Positions 44,593-53,431 of a stretch of DNA of 64,000 nucleotides are shown here, piece by piece. A model generated the notes under the pieces. That model had not been told where the DNA came from and did no database searches. It saw only the letters and a program-made list of their open reading frames with translations. This stretch comes from CAZRKC01 sp964600665. Lineage in GTDB: Bacteria > Bacillota > SLNR01. Each line of letters opens with the position of its first letter. The first letter of the stretch is position 1. Position numbers and translations under genes: made by a program. The stretch is from positions 1 to 64,000 of the forward strand of contig CAZRKC010000005.1 of assembly GCA_964600665.1 (NCBI GenBank). Direction: 5' to 3'.

Positions 44593-47079
44593 CTACTGAC
44601 CCACACGGACCCGGGACGCTTGCAGCAGATCTGCAAACTCTGTATGCATTTGCCCGATCCATGCGCTGCCATTTTCCGTAATAATGACTGCCTGCTTACC
44701 ATCAACACTAAATCCCATATCTTTAATTGGGCTGCCCTTACCATCCAACTCAAATAATATCCCTCCACTGACAGTGGAGACCACAGTTGCACTTGTACCA
44801 TCATCATGCAAAGCCATTAATTTCGTGCTATCCGGAGAGATTTCCAATCTGTGGATGGTATTGCCCAAAGTCAGCGCAAAGCGCAACTGCCCCTGCTCCA
44901 AGTCAAATATCATGACACGTCCATCACGACCACCGCTGGCCATGATGGTTTCTGTAAAAAGGATATCGTTTACAACTTGATAATGCTCCGCAATGCCGTA
45001 AGCAGGGGTTTGGGCAGTGCTGAGATCCCAAACTTCAATGAACCCGTCCCCGTGAGCTAGAGCGGCATAGCGACTGTTTGGTGCCGTAAATATCCGGGAC
45101 TGCCCCGGCGGGACCTGCGTACCCGGGTCGTGTAAAGAAATCAGATGAGATTTCTCCTCAGGAATCGGGGTAAAACGCTCAACGCGATACAAGTTCCCGC
45201 TGTATTCATCCAAGCGTTGCACACTGGCACCCAAGGGGGTCGCATACCCGCCAAACCCTCCATCATACAAGGAGAAGAGGATGGTTGCTCCTGATGGATC
45301 AAACACAGCACCCTGAACTTCCATGTCACCAAAGTCATGCAGCACATTACCGTTACGCGCATCCAAAAGCACTGCGTATAAATGCCGGGCGAGAAGGCTG
45401 CTTCCATCCGGAGAAAATTCCACGGCATAAATCTGATTTGGGTAAGGGTCGTTGTAGATCCAGTTGATTTCTCCCGACATCGGGTCCAACATAACTATTC
45501 GCGTCTCCTCCACATATACCAACTGTTTTGAATCCGGGCTGATGCGGAGGCTATAAACGGCGGCTGCGTCCGTCACTGGTGTCCGGGTGATCAATTGACC
45601 GCTACTGGCATCCCAGACCGCCACAAACGGCCCTAAGCCAGCTGCGATCCATTTCCCATCGGGAGAGAATGTCAGACGATTGGCAGTGCTTCCGTCTGGG
45701 TTTTCCAACTCCCGCCGGGTATCGGTTTTTAAATCATAGAGCCACAAATCTTCAGCCATGCTGCTGCTAAAAGCCACTTGATCGGCAGAAGGATTCAGCG
45801 CGATTCCGGTGTCTGTAAACACCCGGCCATCCATATCCAGTACATTCGTTTCCTTATTTTTCTGCAAATCCCATACGATCAAATGTTCATTTTCATACAC
45901 GAGGAGTTGATCAGGGCCCCCCAGAAACCCGACACACCCGATGGTCCATGCATATTCATCCTCCCGGAGATACTGTCCAATCAAATCCCCCGTATCGCAA
46001 TCCCATACCGCAATTCGATTTTCCCACCCGCAGAACGTATAAAACCGGCTGCTGTCCGGAGAAAATCCCACTGCGGTCAGAGATTCACGATGATTACCCA
46101 CCGTTCGCAGAATCTCACCGGAGTAAGCATCCATGAGTGCGGCTGCATTCTGGTTGATGATTCCTAATACCCATTTCCCGTCAGGAGAGTAGGTCAGCTG
46201 CCCCATACGCATGCCCTTATTCTTGATCACTGAAACCTGACGAAATTCTTCGCTGTACAAACCCATCTCCAACGCATCCTGAATCTCCGTTTGGTACTGA
46301 TGCACAATCATCTCTCCCGCTTCCTGTGCCTGAAGGGCATGGACCAGGCCGCCCAGCTTATCATCAGCGGAGGATGCCAGCACCGACTTTTCCAGCCACA
46401 GCATCAATTCATTCTCAACAGCCCGATTCCGCTGATAGGCAATGATTCGATTTTGGGTGACGGCATAGATCGCAAAAGCCGTGACTAATGTGACCACTGC
46501 AGCACTGAATGCGACTAGGGTTTGCAGCCGTTGCTCTCTTGCCCGCTGCCTTAAATCATCAAATCCAACTCCAAGCATCGGTGCCAGAATCCGTAATTTC
46601 TCAATGTTCAGTTTCCGTTTCATCCCCGATAGATCAGGGGCTCTGACATCTGCTGCCAGGGGCTCTCGCTCCGTTAAAATACCGTCGATGTCCACAAATC
46701 GGATTTGCTGAGGAAATGATTCATCCGGTTCACCACGGACTAAGAGGGTCAGAATTCGATCTCGCCTGCCCATGGCGATAAACGCATCCACCTCTTTCAT
46801 ACACCATTTTGATTTTGGCAGATCCGGGGAGCAGATAACAATCAACCATTTACTATCTCTGAGGGCACTTTCGATGTCAGAACCCAAATCTCCGGAAGTC
46901 GGCAATTCGTCCTGATCTCGGAATACTTTCCCCATTCGCTTCTTTCCCACTTGTTTGGCAATTGCGCCTGGAATTTTGAATTGTTCGATCTGCCGATGCA
47001 GCGTTTTGGCGATGTCAGCATCCGGTGATTGATGGCGGTAACTGATAAATGCCTCGTATCGATACTGATTATCCAACAT
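44593..47079 (-). CDS. TIR domain - membrane helix - WD40 propeller protein
   Basis: 828 aa. The TIR domain (5-125) reads YEAFISYRHQ at its start, FRDQDELPTSGDL, and CSPDLPKSKWCMKEVDAF, where Glu96 aligns with the catalytic Glu of NAD-cleaving TIRs. A basic linker (150-186) leads to one membrane helix (about 187-207, TLVAFSAAVVTLVTAFAIYAV), then about 10-12 WD40-like units (TYSPDGKW, FSPDSSRF, WDCDTGDL, FSPDGKWIA, WDASSGQL, WDLSTAQ, GGRDGRVMIFD and so on), enough for one to two propellers. The start is ATG 47079, with GGAGG 4 bases upstream; 11 earlier codons are rejected. It is first in a four-gene leftward operon. The propeller would sense a partner or ligand and the TIR would make or consume an NAD-derived signal (inference). 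Confidence 0.88.
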   Translation of the reverse strand: MLDNQYRYEAFISYRHQSPDADIAKTLHRQIEQFKIPGAIAKQVGKKRMGKVFRDQDELPTSGDLGSDIESALRDSKWLIVICSPDLPKSKWCMKEVDAFIAMGRRDRILTLLVRGEPDESFPQQIRFVDIDGILTEREPLAADVRAPDLSGMKRKLNIEKLRILAPMLGVGFDDLRQRAREQRLQTLVAFSAAVVTLVTAFAIYAVTQNRIIAYQRNRAVENELMLWLEKSVLASSADDKLGGLVHALQAQEAGEMIVHQYQTEIQDALEMGLYSEEFRQVSVIKNKGMRMGQLTYSPDGKWVLGIINQNAAALMDAYSGEILRTVGNHRESLTAVGFSPDSSRFYTFCGWENRIAVWDCDTGDLIGQYLREDEYAWTIGCVGFLGGPDQLLVYENEHLIVWDLQKNKETNVLDMDGRVFTDTGIALNPSADQVAFSSSMAEDLWLYDLKTDTRRELENPDGSTANRLTFSPDGKWIAAGLGPFVAVWDASSGQLITRTPVTDAAAVYSLRISPDSKQLVYVEETRIVMLDPMSGEINWIYNDPYPNQIYAVEFSPDGSSLLARHLYAVLLDARNGNVLHDFGDMEVQGAVFDPSGATILFSLYDGGFGGYATPLGASVQRLDEYSGNLYRVERFTPIPEEKSHLISLHDPGTQVPPGQSRIFTAPNSRYAALAHGDGFIEVWDLSTAQTPAYGIAEHYQVVNDILFTETIMASGGRDGRVMIFDLEQGQLRFALTLGNTIHRLEISPDSTKLMALHDDGTSATVVSTVSGGILFELDGKGSPIKDMGFSVDGKQAVIITENGSAWIGQMHTEFADLLQASRVRVGQ

Positions 47080-47364
47080 GGGACCTCCTTTCGATGCTCT
47101 GAAAGCGGTCATTTGGGCACATGAAGGTAAGAAATCAACGAAGACCAGTTATGAGCTATGCAAATTGCATGAGAAAGGTTTCGATAGAACTGTAAAATAA
47201 TCCTTTAATCTTTCCCAGGCGCTCCTTTGCTCAATAATACTTCTTATTCCGAGGCGATGATTTGATTGAATCCATTTCAGACTTGATAGGAGTCTAACCC
47301 ATTCGTATGGAATATATGAATTATGACCGCTATACCTTTGTATCCACTTCAGGAGGGTTGCACC

Positions 47365-49425
47365 ATGCAAATCCACCATACACTATGCCGGATGTGTGAT
47401 GACCGCTGTGGAATCGATGTATGCATTGACAACGGTTTAATCACCTCGATCTCAGGGCAACCGGAACATCCGTGGAATAACGGGAAAATTTGTATCAAAG
47501 GGCAGTACGGCGGGCAAGCCGTTCAATCTCCGGAACGAGTGTTGACCCCAATGAAGCGAATCGGGCAAACATGGCACGAAATTTCTCTGAATACTGCCTT
47601 GGATGAAATCGCTGCGAAAATTCAAACCATCCAATCCCATAACGGTGATGCAGCTGTAGGGGTATGGAAAGGCGAAGCCCTGGGCTTTGCACAGCAGGAA
47701 AATCTGGCTCGGCGCTTTACCCATGCCATTGGTACACCCAATTACTTTTCTAATGATACTGCCTGCTTCTGTTCACGATACATGGGATTTGCATCTACCT
47801 ATGGCTGTGAACTGTTCGGTGATTTCGAATTCTCAAAAATCATGTTGATTTGGGGCGCCAACCCGCCGTTTACCCACCCGTTTATTTTTGAGCGGATGAT
47901 GAAAGCAAAAGCCAAGGGTGCCTGTTTGATCGTCGTGGATCCTGTCAAAAATGAGATTGCCCGGCTCGCTGACATCCATGCCATGCCGTGGCCTGGCACT
48001 GACGGTGCACTGGCGTGGGGTCTGATTCACCAGATGTTTGAACGAAACGTTGCGGATCTTGAGTTTCTCAGAAATAACACCACGGGGTGGGAGGCTGTGC
48101 AGTCCTATGCGACTCGTTTTACTCCAGAAGAAACCCAGCGGTTGACGGGGGTCGACGCGTCCATGTTGGCTGCAATTGCGGCTGTGATCCAAACTGCGCC
48201 AAATCGAACCGCCATTTATGTCGGCAATGGTTTAGAGCATCATCGAAACGGGATGGAAAACATCCGGACGATTGGATTTCTCCCTGCCATAACCGGCGCA
48301 GTGGATACCAAGGGGGGAAACCGGATTTATGAAAGCCCTCCTATACCACGACTGACCTTATACGATGAGCGACCGTTGCGTTCACTTTCCCCCATCGGTG
48401 CTCAGGAATTTCCCCTACTGTATCGGTATGTACGTCAGTGCCATAATATTCGCGGCCTTCAAGCAATGGTAACCGGGAATCCATATCCTTTACGTGGCTT
48501 GATTATGACTGCAGCCAATCCTGCTTTGACCAATCCGGATTCTCACCAGACACGTCGGGCCTTAGCAGGTTTAGATCTGCTGGTGGTACGGGATCTATTC
48601 ATGACGGCGACCGCGCAGCTTGCTCATTACTTTCTCCCTGCCGCCTCCTTTTTCGAACGCAGTGAACTAGTCAGCCACGGAATTTGCAATCAACTGGGAA
48701 TCACACGCAAGTTACTGTCATATCAAGACTGCCAGGATGAATACCAGTTCTGGCATGATCTAGCGCATCGTCTCAACGCAGGGGACTATTTCCCTTGGGA
48801 TACTGAAGAAGATTTGAACGCATGGTTGTTATCCGAAACGGAATGGACGCCGGAATTCCTCCTTTCCCGCCCGGAAGGGGTGACTTTCAAACCCGTTGCC
48901 TATGAGAAATGGCGCAACCAGCCTTTTGCCACATCCTCAGGCAAGATCTGCTTCATTAGTCAGGAGCACATAAACCTTGGGTTTCCTGGCTTGCCTGAGT
49001 ATACACAGAATCAACCTCACCTTGCTGATGAAGAATTTCTATTGATCAGCGGCGCGAGACGGCGACTTTTCAATCACAGTCGAAATCACCAGATTCCGGA
49101 GTTTCGACAAGCAGATCCTGAGGCATTTCTAACGATACGCGCAGATGATGCCCAATATCTTAACATTTCCAACGGCGAATGGGTACTCGTCACGGGTCCT
49201 GTGGGAACCCTCAGGATCCGAGCTTTGGTCTGTGCGAATGATTCAATGCGTGAAAGAGTGGTCACGATCCCCCACGCCTGGGAAGCAGCAAATGTGAATC
49301 AAATTATCCCCGATGATGTCCTCGACCCCTTATCCGGATTTCCTGTGTTGAAAGCCGTTTCAATTCGAATCGAGGGAACGGGTACGATGGGGGCCGAGAA
49401 TTTCCATCTGCTGTCTGACTGTTGA
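47365..49425 (+). CDS. Molybdopterin (Mo/W-bisPGD) oxidoreductase
   Basis: 686 aa, a member of the DMSO-reductase family. The N-terminal [4Fe-4S] motif is Cys8-x2-Cys11-x3-Cys15-x27-Cys43. The metal ligand is probably a Cys in TACFCSRYMG (134 or 136). Pterin-binding segments include IMLIWGANPPFTHP, VDPVKNEIARLAD, WPGTDGALAWGLIHQM and the C-terminal HAWEAANVNQI. There is no Tat signal, so it acts in the cytosol. The substrate is unknown; formate, polysulfide and aldehyde-type members share these motifs. CAGGAGGG lies 8 bases before the ATG at 47365. It is divergent from the TIR operon and directly followed by the FAD protein, which may be its electron partner. Confidence 0.9.
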   Translation: MQIHHTLCRMCDDRCGIDVCIDNGLITSISGQPEHPWNNGKICIKGQYGGQAVQSPERVLTPMKRIGQTWHEISLNTALDEIAAKIQTIQSHNGDAAVGVWKGEALGFAQQENLARRFTHAIGTPNYFSNDTACFCSRYMGFASTYGCELFGDFEFSKIMLIWGANPPFTHPFIFERMMKAKAKGACLIVVDPVKNEIARLADIHAMPWPGTDGALAWGLIHQMFERNVADLEFLRNNTTGWEAVQSYATRFTPEETQRLTGVDASMLAAIAAVIQTAPNRTAIYVGNGLEHHRNGMENIRTIGFLPAITGAVDTKGGNRIYESPPIPRLTLYDERPLRSLSPIGAQEFPLLYRYVRQCHNIRGLQAMVTGNPYPLRGLIMTAANPALTNPDSHQTRRALAGLDLLVVRDLFMTATAQLAHYFLPAASFFERSELVSHGICNQLGITRKLLSYQDCQDEYQFWHDLAHRLNAGDYFPWDTEEDLNAWLLSETEWTPEFLLSRPEGVTFKPVAYEKWRNQPFATSSGKICFISQEHINLGFPGLPEYTQNQPHLADEEFLLISGARRRLFNHSRNHQIPEFRQADPEAFLTIRADDAQYLNISNGEWVLVTGPVGTLRIRALVCANDSMRERVVTIPHAWEAANVNQIIPDDVLDPLSGFPVLKAVSIRIEGTGTMGAENFHLLSDC

Positions 49426-49448
49426 CATCAAATCATTGGGCTTTTGCA

Positions 49449-51410
49449 ATGCCTTTATATAAGATCGGCGCAGGGCTGTTTCAAAATTACCGCGCTTCGC
49501 AAGCAAACCTGCCTCAACCGTCCGTTTCACCACCAATTTGTTTGGAGGGATCAGAAATCGAAACTTACGATGTGATTGTGATCGGAGCAGGGTTATCGGG
49601 CTTAACTGCTGCCAGCTTAATGGTAAAAGGGGGTCTGCATGTAGCCGTTGTTGATGTCAATGATCACCCAGGAGGCTCTTGCGGCGCTTTCAAACGTGGG
49701 GAGGCCACTTTCGACCAGGGCTCTGCTATGCTGTTCGGGTTTGGTCAGCACGGGTTTAATGCCCATCGATTTGTGTTCAACTGCTTGGAAGAGCCCATTG
49801 ATATGATCAAACATGATCTTCTTTATTGCGTCAATTTTAATGGTCACCGCATTCGGTTCTGGCCGGACGTTGACCAGTTTGTGGATGAACTGTCACAGGT
49901 TTTTCCATCAGAAGCGCCCAATATCCGTCGCTTTTATTCCGATTTATCTCATATGTACCATCATGTGATCGTGGAAAATCCAGCCTATACCTCTCCAGAT
50001 GAAACTGACCCCAAAACTGCGCTGGGCAGCCTAATCCGCCATCCCATTTCATATGCCCGTTTTATCGGGTACCTAAACCGAAGTGCCAAATGGCTCCTGG
50101 AGAAATATTTTCGTGACCCTGAAATTTTCAAGTTTTATGATAAACTTACCTCCACTTATTGCTACACCAATCTGGAAGAGTCTCCGGCTGTTTTAGCTGC
50201 AGTCATGTTCGTGGACAATCATATCGGTGGAAGTTACTATCCTGCAGGCTCCACCATGTTTTTACCGGGTAAATTGGAAAAAGTCATTGAAGAAAATGGC
50301 GGCGAAATGTTCCATCGAACCCAGGTTGTGCAAATCCTGTTTAATCAAGGGAAGCCATCCGGTGTTCTGCTGGATACCGGAGAAACGCTGTCTGCAACTG
50401 AAATTGTTTACTCCGGCACCATGCAAAATTTATATATGCATCTGATTGATCCCATGTATGTCTCAGAGAGTAAGCTTGCCTGGGTCAAAAATCTCGTCAT
50501 GACATATCCCAGCATCGTTCTTTACGCTTTAGTAGACCGGGCTGTTATTCCTGAAGATACAGCCCCTGTGGAAATGCTGGCAGAAAATCCTGACCAGCTG
50601 GATGAGAGCGAAATTACGGTATATATGTTTAGTATTGATGACCGGACCCTCTGTCCGGGTGATTGTCATACTGTGATTGCCATCGGGCCTTCACTTCGTG
50701 AATGGGACGCATACCAATCCCCCGGATATCAGCAGCAGAAAGAAGATGAAACACAACGACTGATTGGCGTGTTGGATCGACGTTTTCCCGGTTTTCAGCG
50801 TGGTATTCGTCATGCCGAAGTCGCGACACCAAAAACCATTGAACGGTATACTTTAAAGCCCAACGGGGCAGTTGCCGGGCCAAAACAGATGATTGGCCAG
50901 CATATGTTTCATCGCCAACATATTCGTACCGAATGGGATTCATTATTCTGTTGCGGTGAAGCCACTGTCATGGGGACGGGAACGCCCGCTGTGACCACTT
51001 CCGGGATCAGTGCCGCCAACGCGGTCCTGAAAAAACACAAACAACCTCCTTTCTCCTACCATGAGCACATGAAAGACTATGTGTCCTTTGTAAAGAAACC
51101 AGTGACCTTACATGATTTGTACAGCCGGGACACAGATGAGGTGGCAACCATCCGAAAACAAGCAGCGCATTGTCAGATTTGTGAACACCCAACCTGTTCG
51201 GATCACTTCTTCATTGCGGGTGTGATGCGACGAGTGATGGTCGGAAATCTCCACGGCGCCCGCATTGCGATACAGAAAATGAAACTGCCTCTGGACATTC
51301 ATGCGAGAATGGACCTTCTAAAAGAATGTGAACACCGCTGTATTCAACAAATCAGAACAGGTGAACCTGTTGCCATAGCAGAAGTGTTTTCGTTTCTGCT
51401 TAACCGATGA
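49449..51410 (+). CDS. Phytoene-desaturase-like FAD oxidoreductase with Cys-rich C-terminal extension
   Basis: 653 aa. VIGAGLSGLTAASL near 43 is the FAD-binding loop, DVNDHPGGSCGAF its acidic strand, and YPAGSTMFLPGKLEKVIEENGG is typical of the CrtI/CrtISO fold. The family FAD closing segment is LFCCGEATVMGTGTPAVTTSGISAANAVL. After it comes a tail of about 130 residues with HCQICEHPTCSDHF and KECEHRC, a cluster of Cys and His able to bind Fe-S or zinc, unusual for this family. The ATG at 49449 starts 23 bases after the upstream stop; a TTG at 49422 that overlaps the stop (TTGA) is an alternative. Neither has a clear ribosome-binding site, so translation is probably coupled to the molybdopterin gene. 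Confidence 0.82.
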   Translation: MPLYKIGAGLFQNYRASQANLPQPSVSPPICLEGSEIETYDVIVIGAGLSGLTAASLMVKGGLHVAVVDVNDHPGGSCGAFKRGEATFDQGSAMLFGFGQHGFNAHRFVFNCLEEPIDMIKHDLLYCVNFNGHRIRFWPDVDQFVDELSQVFPSEAPNIRRFYSDLSHMYHHVIVENPAYTSPDETDPKTALGSLIRHPISYARFIGYLNRSAKWLLEKYFRDPEIFKFYDKLTSTYCYTNLEESPAVLAAVMFVDNHIGGSYYPAGSTMFLPGKLEKVIEENGGEMFHRTQVVQILFNQGKPSGVLLDTGETLSATEIVYSGTMQNLYMHLIDPMYVSESKLAWVKNLVMTYPSIVLYALVDRAVIPEDTAPVEMLAENPDQLDESEITVYMFSIDDRTLCPGDCHTVIAIGPSLREWDAYQSPGYQQQKEDETQRLIGVLDRRFPGFQRGIRHAEVATPKTIERYTLKPNGAVAGPKQMIGQHMFHRQHIRTEWDSLFCCGEATVMGTGTPAVTTSGISAANAVLKKHKQPPFSYHEHMKDYVSFVKKPVTLHDLYSRDTDEVATIRKQAAHCQICEHPTCSDHFFIAGVMRRVMVGNLHGARIAIQKMKLPLDIHARMDLLKECEHRCIQQIRTGEPVAIAEVFSFLLNR

Positions 51411-51708
51411 CATGAGCTGGCCATGCTTCACTCAGTCAGGGCAGTCACCAGATTTGCAGCCTTAAATAGAGGTCTGAATACGGTTTTTGCTCCGTTTGGT
51501 GGCCGGGAATTGTTATTTGGATAGTTTTTCCGTATATTTATTCCTAAATGAAGGAATTCATGAAACGAGCAAGAATAAACGAAACATTACGTGGGAGCTT
51601 GTGCTATTACATGATCCCGCCGATCATATGAATCTGATTCCGCCTCTCCCTTGGTCTGTCCATTAGCACCGGTGGGAGAGTTTATCGACTTGAAAGGAGG
51701 TCTCTGGA

Positions 51709-53382
51709 ATGGATAACGGAACTTACACCGGCCAATCCAAGGACGGACTACCCCATGGAACTGGACGGATGGTTTTCACAAACGGTACGACCTATGAAGG
51801 GGAGTGGCGTTACGGTGAAAAGCACGGAAATGGATCTCTGATTCGCGAGGATGGTTATCGGTTTACCGGTGAATGGCGAAATGGCCAGCCGCATGGCAAA
51901 GGGATTGAAATCACCCCGACTGGTGATCAGTACGATGGGGACTGGCGGGATGGCCAGTGGCATGGTACGGGCACCTTGATCAAGACTGACGGTTATCAGT
52001 ATGAGGGAGCCTGGCGATTTGGCAAACCGTACGGTGAAGGGAAAGAGGTCACAGCCATCGGCGATACTTACGAAGGGGAATGGAAAGATGGTGAATGGCA
52101 TGGGTACGGTGTCCTCACCCGGGTGACCGGCTATCAATATGATGGCGAATGGAAGGATGGTCAACCCCATGGGCGGGGTGAAGAGAAAAAGTCAGATAGA
52201 AGCTGTTATGACGGCGAATGGAAAGATGGCGAGTGGTTCGGTAAAGGAACCCTCACGAAAAGTGATGGTTATCAATATGAAGGTGAATGGCATTTTGGGC
52301 AGCCTCACGGAATCGGCATCGAAACCAATGCCGAAGGAGAACGCTACGAGGGTGAATGGGTACATGGCGAAAAAACCGGCTATGGCACGCTGACCCGGGT
52401 CGATGGATACCGTTATGAAGGATACTTTAGCGCAGGACGACCCAATGGTGAAGGATCGGAACGAAACTCGGACGGGAGCCAATATCAAGGACAATGGGAA
52501 GATGGCATTCGCAATGGTATCGGGGCTTTCACCCGACCGGATGGGTATAAATATGAAGGAGAATGGAAAGACGGCGTTTATCATGGAACGGGTAAAGAGA
52601 TATTAGCCGACGGTGGCCGATTCTCCGGAACATGGAAAAATGGGCTCAAGGACGGACTCGGTGTCCTTATTCATGCTAGCGGACTCCGAGAGGAAGGGGA
52701 ATGGATCAACGGGGAATTCCAAAAGCCCCAACTTGACGATACTCCCCCGGAACCAAGTCCCGAGTCCGAGAAGGAAACGAATAAAGACGAGGTCCGTACA
52801 ATGGGTAATACCTATGAAATTCTGCGGAAACTTGCTACTTATCTGATGTCCGGTGAGGACACCGAGAAAGAAAAATCGGAACCTTTCGATTTTGGCATCG
52901 GTAAACCAGTCCAAGGTAGAGATTATTCATTGGTAATTCCTGATGGGTATCATGCGGAGATGGATCTGGATGGTAAAGAGATGATCATCTGTGCCAATCA
53001 TGTTGGCAAAACCTACGCGGATTCACCCTTGCATATCCAGATTGGCCGTGCTCGATTACCGGAAGGGTATACTCCACCTGATACTTTCACGAATGTGATG
53101 ACGAAGGTCAGTGAATCCCTTGTTGCAGACGGATTTGGAGATCGACGCATTGAAACCGAAATTGTACAGGGTGCTCCCGCTGTAATCACTTTTACATCGG
53201 GCTTTGGAATCGGTAACATCAATCATGTCGCGATTTACCATGGACACGAATATTTTCAGATGCGAATCACATTTAATCGTTTCTACAAAAACACAGATGA
53301 TATTACCCGAATGATTCTGCGATCATTTAAAGTCCAGTCTGTGTCTGAGCAGCCCACTACCCGGACTGGGTCCCAAGTATAA
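51709..53382 (+). CDS. MORN-repeat protein with C-terminal DcrB-like domain
   Basis: 557 aa. Residues 4-345 are about 14-15 MORN repeats of 23 residues, each with the YxGEWxxGxxHGxG core. They alternate between two versions, DGYxYEGEW..G.PHGxG and GDxYEGEWKDGxWHGxG, giving a 46-residue superperiod. A Pro/Glu-rich linker (345-365) and short helix follow. The last 170 residues (DYSLVIPDGYHAEM, LHIQIGRARLPEGYTPPDTF, YFQMRITFNRFYKN) resemble DcrB-type alpha/beta domains. There is no signal peptide, so it is cytosolic; MORN arrays bind lipids or proteins. GAAAGGAGG precedes the ATG. Single gene with a strong terminator. Confidence 0.88.
   Translation: MDNGTYTGQSKDGLPHGTGRMVFTNGTTYEGEWRYGEKHGNGSLIREDGYRFTGEWRNGQPHGKGIEITPTGDQYDGDWRDGQWHGTGTLIKTDGYQYEGAWRFGKPYGEGKEVTAIGDTYEGEWKDGEWHGYGVLTRVTGYQYDGEWKDGQPHGRGEEKKSDRSCYDGEWKDGEWFGKGTLTKSDGYQYEGEWHFGQPHGIGIETNAEGERYEGEWVHGEKTGYGTLTRVDGYRYEGYFSAGRPNGEGSERNSDGSQYQGQWEDGIRNGIGAFTRPDGYKYEGEWKDGVYHGTGKEILADGGRFSGTWKNGLKDGLGVLIHASGLREEGEWINGEFQKPQLDDTPPEPSPESEKETNKDEVRTMGNTYEILRKLATYLMSGEDTEKEKSEPFDFGIGKPVQGRDYSLVIPDGYHAEMDLDGKEMIICANHVGKTYADSPLHIQIGRARLPEGYTPPDTFTNVMTKVSESLVADGFGDRRIETEIVQGAPAVITFTSGFGIGNINHVAIYHGHEYFQMRITFNRFYKNTDDITRMILRSFKVQSVSEQPTTRTGSQV
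51718..52720 (+). repeat. Coding tandem repeat (MORN array, 69-base unit)
   Basis: About 14-15 degenerate copies of a 69-base unit, each encoding 23 residues. Copies two units apart look more alike than adjacent ones, giving a 138-base higher-order period. The repeats are wholly inside the MORN gene and in frame. Confidence 0.8.
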
Positions 53383-53389
53383 ATGAAGC

Positions 53390-53431
53390 AGCTCTGTTCC
53401 AGAGTATCCGGAACAGAGCTTTATTTTTTTT
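53390..53431. terminator. Bidirectional terminator between MORN and ppx/gppA genes
   Basis: AGCTCTGTTCC (53390-53400) pairs with GGAACAGAGCT (53410-53420) around a 9-base loop, followed by TTTATTTTTTTT. It ends the rightward MORN gene 8 bases after its stop. Its T tract overlaps the stop codon of the convergent ppx/gppA gene. Confidence 0.88.

Noticed and set aside
42936..44807. Longer start for the SLOG-like protein at 44807
   Set aside because: The extra 76 codons overlap the end of the TIR gene and lack similarity; ATG 44579 has a GGAGG site and begins at the first strand of the domain.
47149..47379. A leftward frame upstream of the TIR gene as a fifth operon member
   Set aside because: It has no ribosome-binding site, overlaps the start of the divergent molybdopterin gene, and its composition looks non-coding.
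51718..52720. Regular repeats that might suggest a CRISPR-like array
   Set aside because: The 69-base periodicity is in frame and encodes MORN repeats; there are no constant repeats with unique spacers, and I saw no CRISPR array anywhere in the window.
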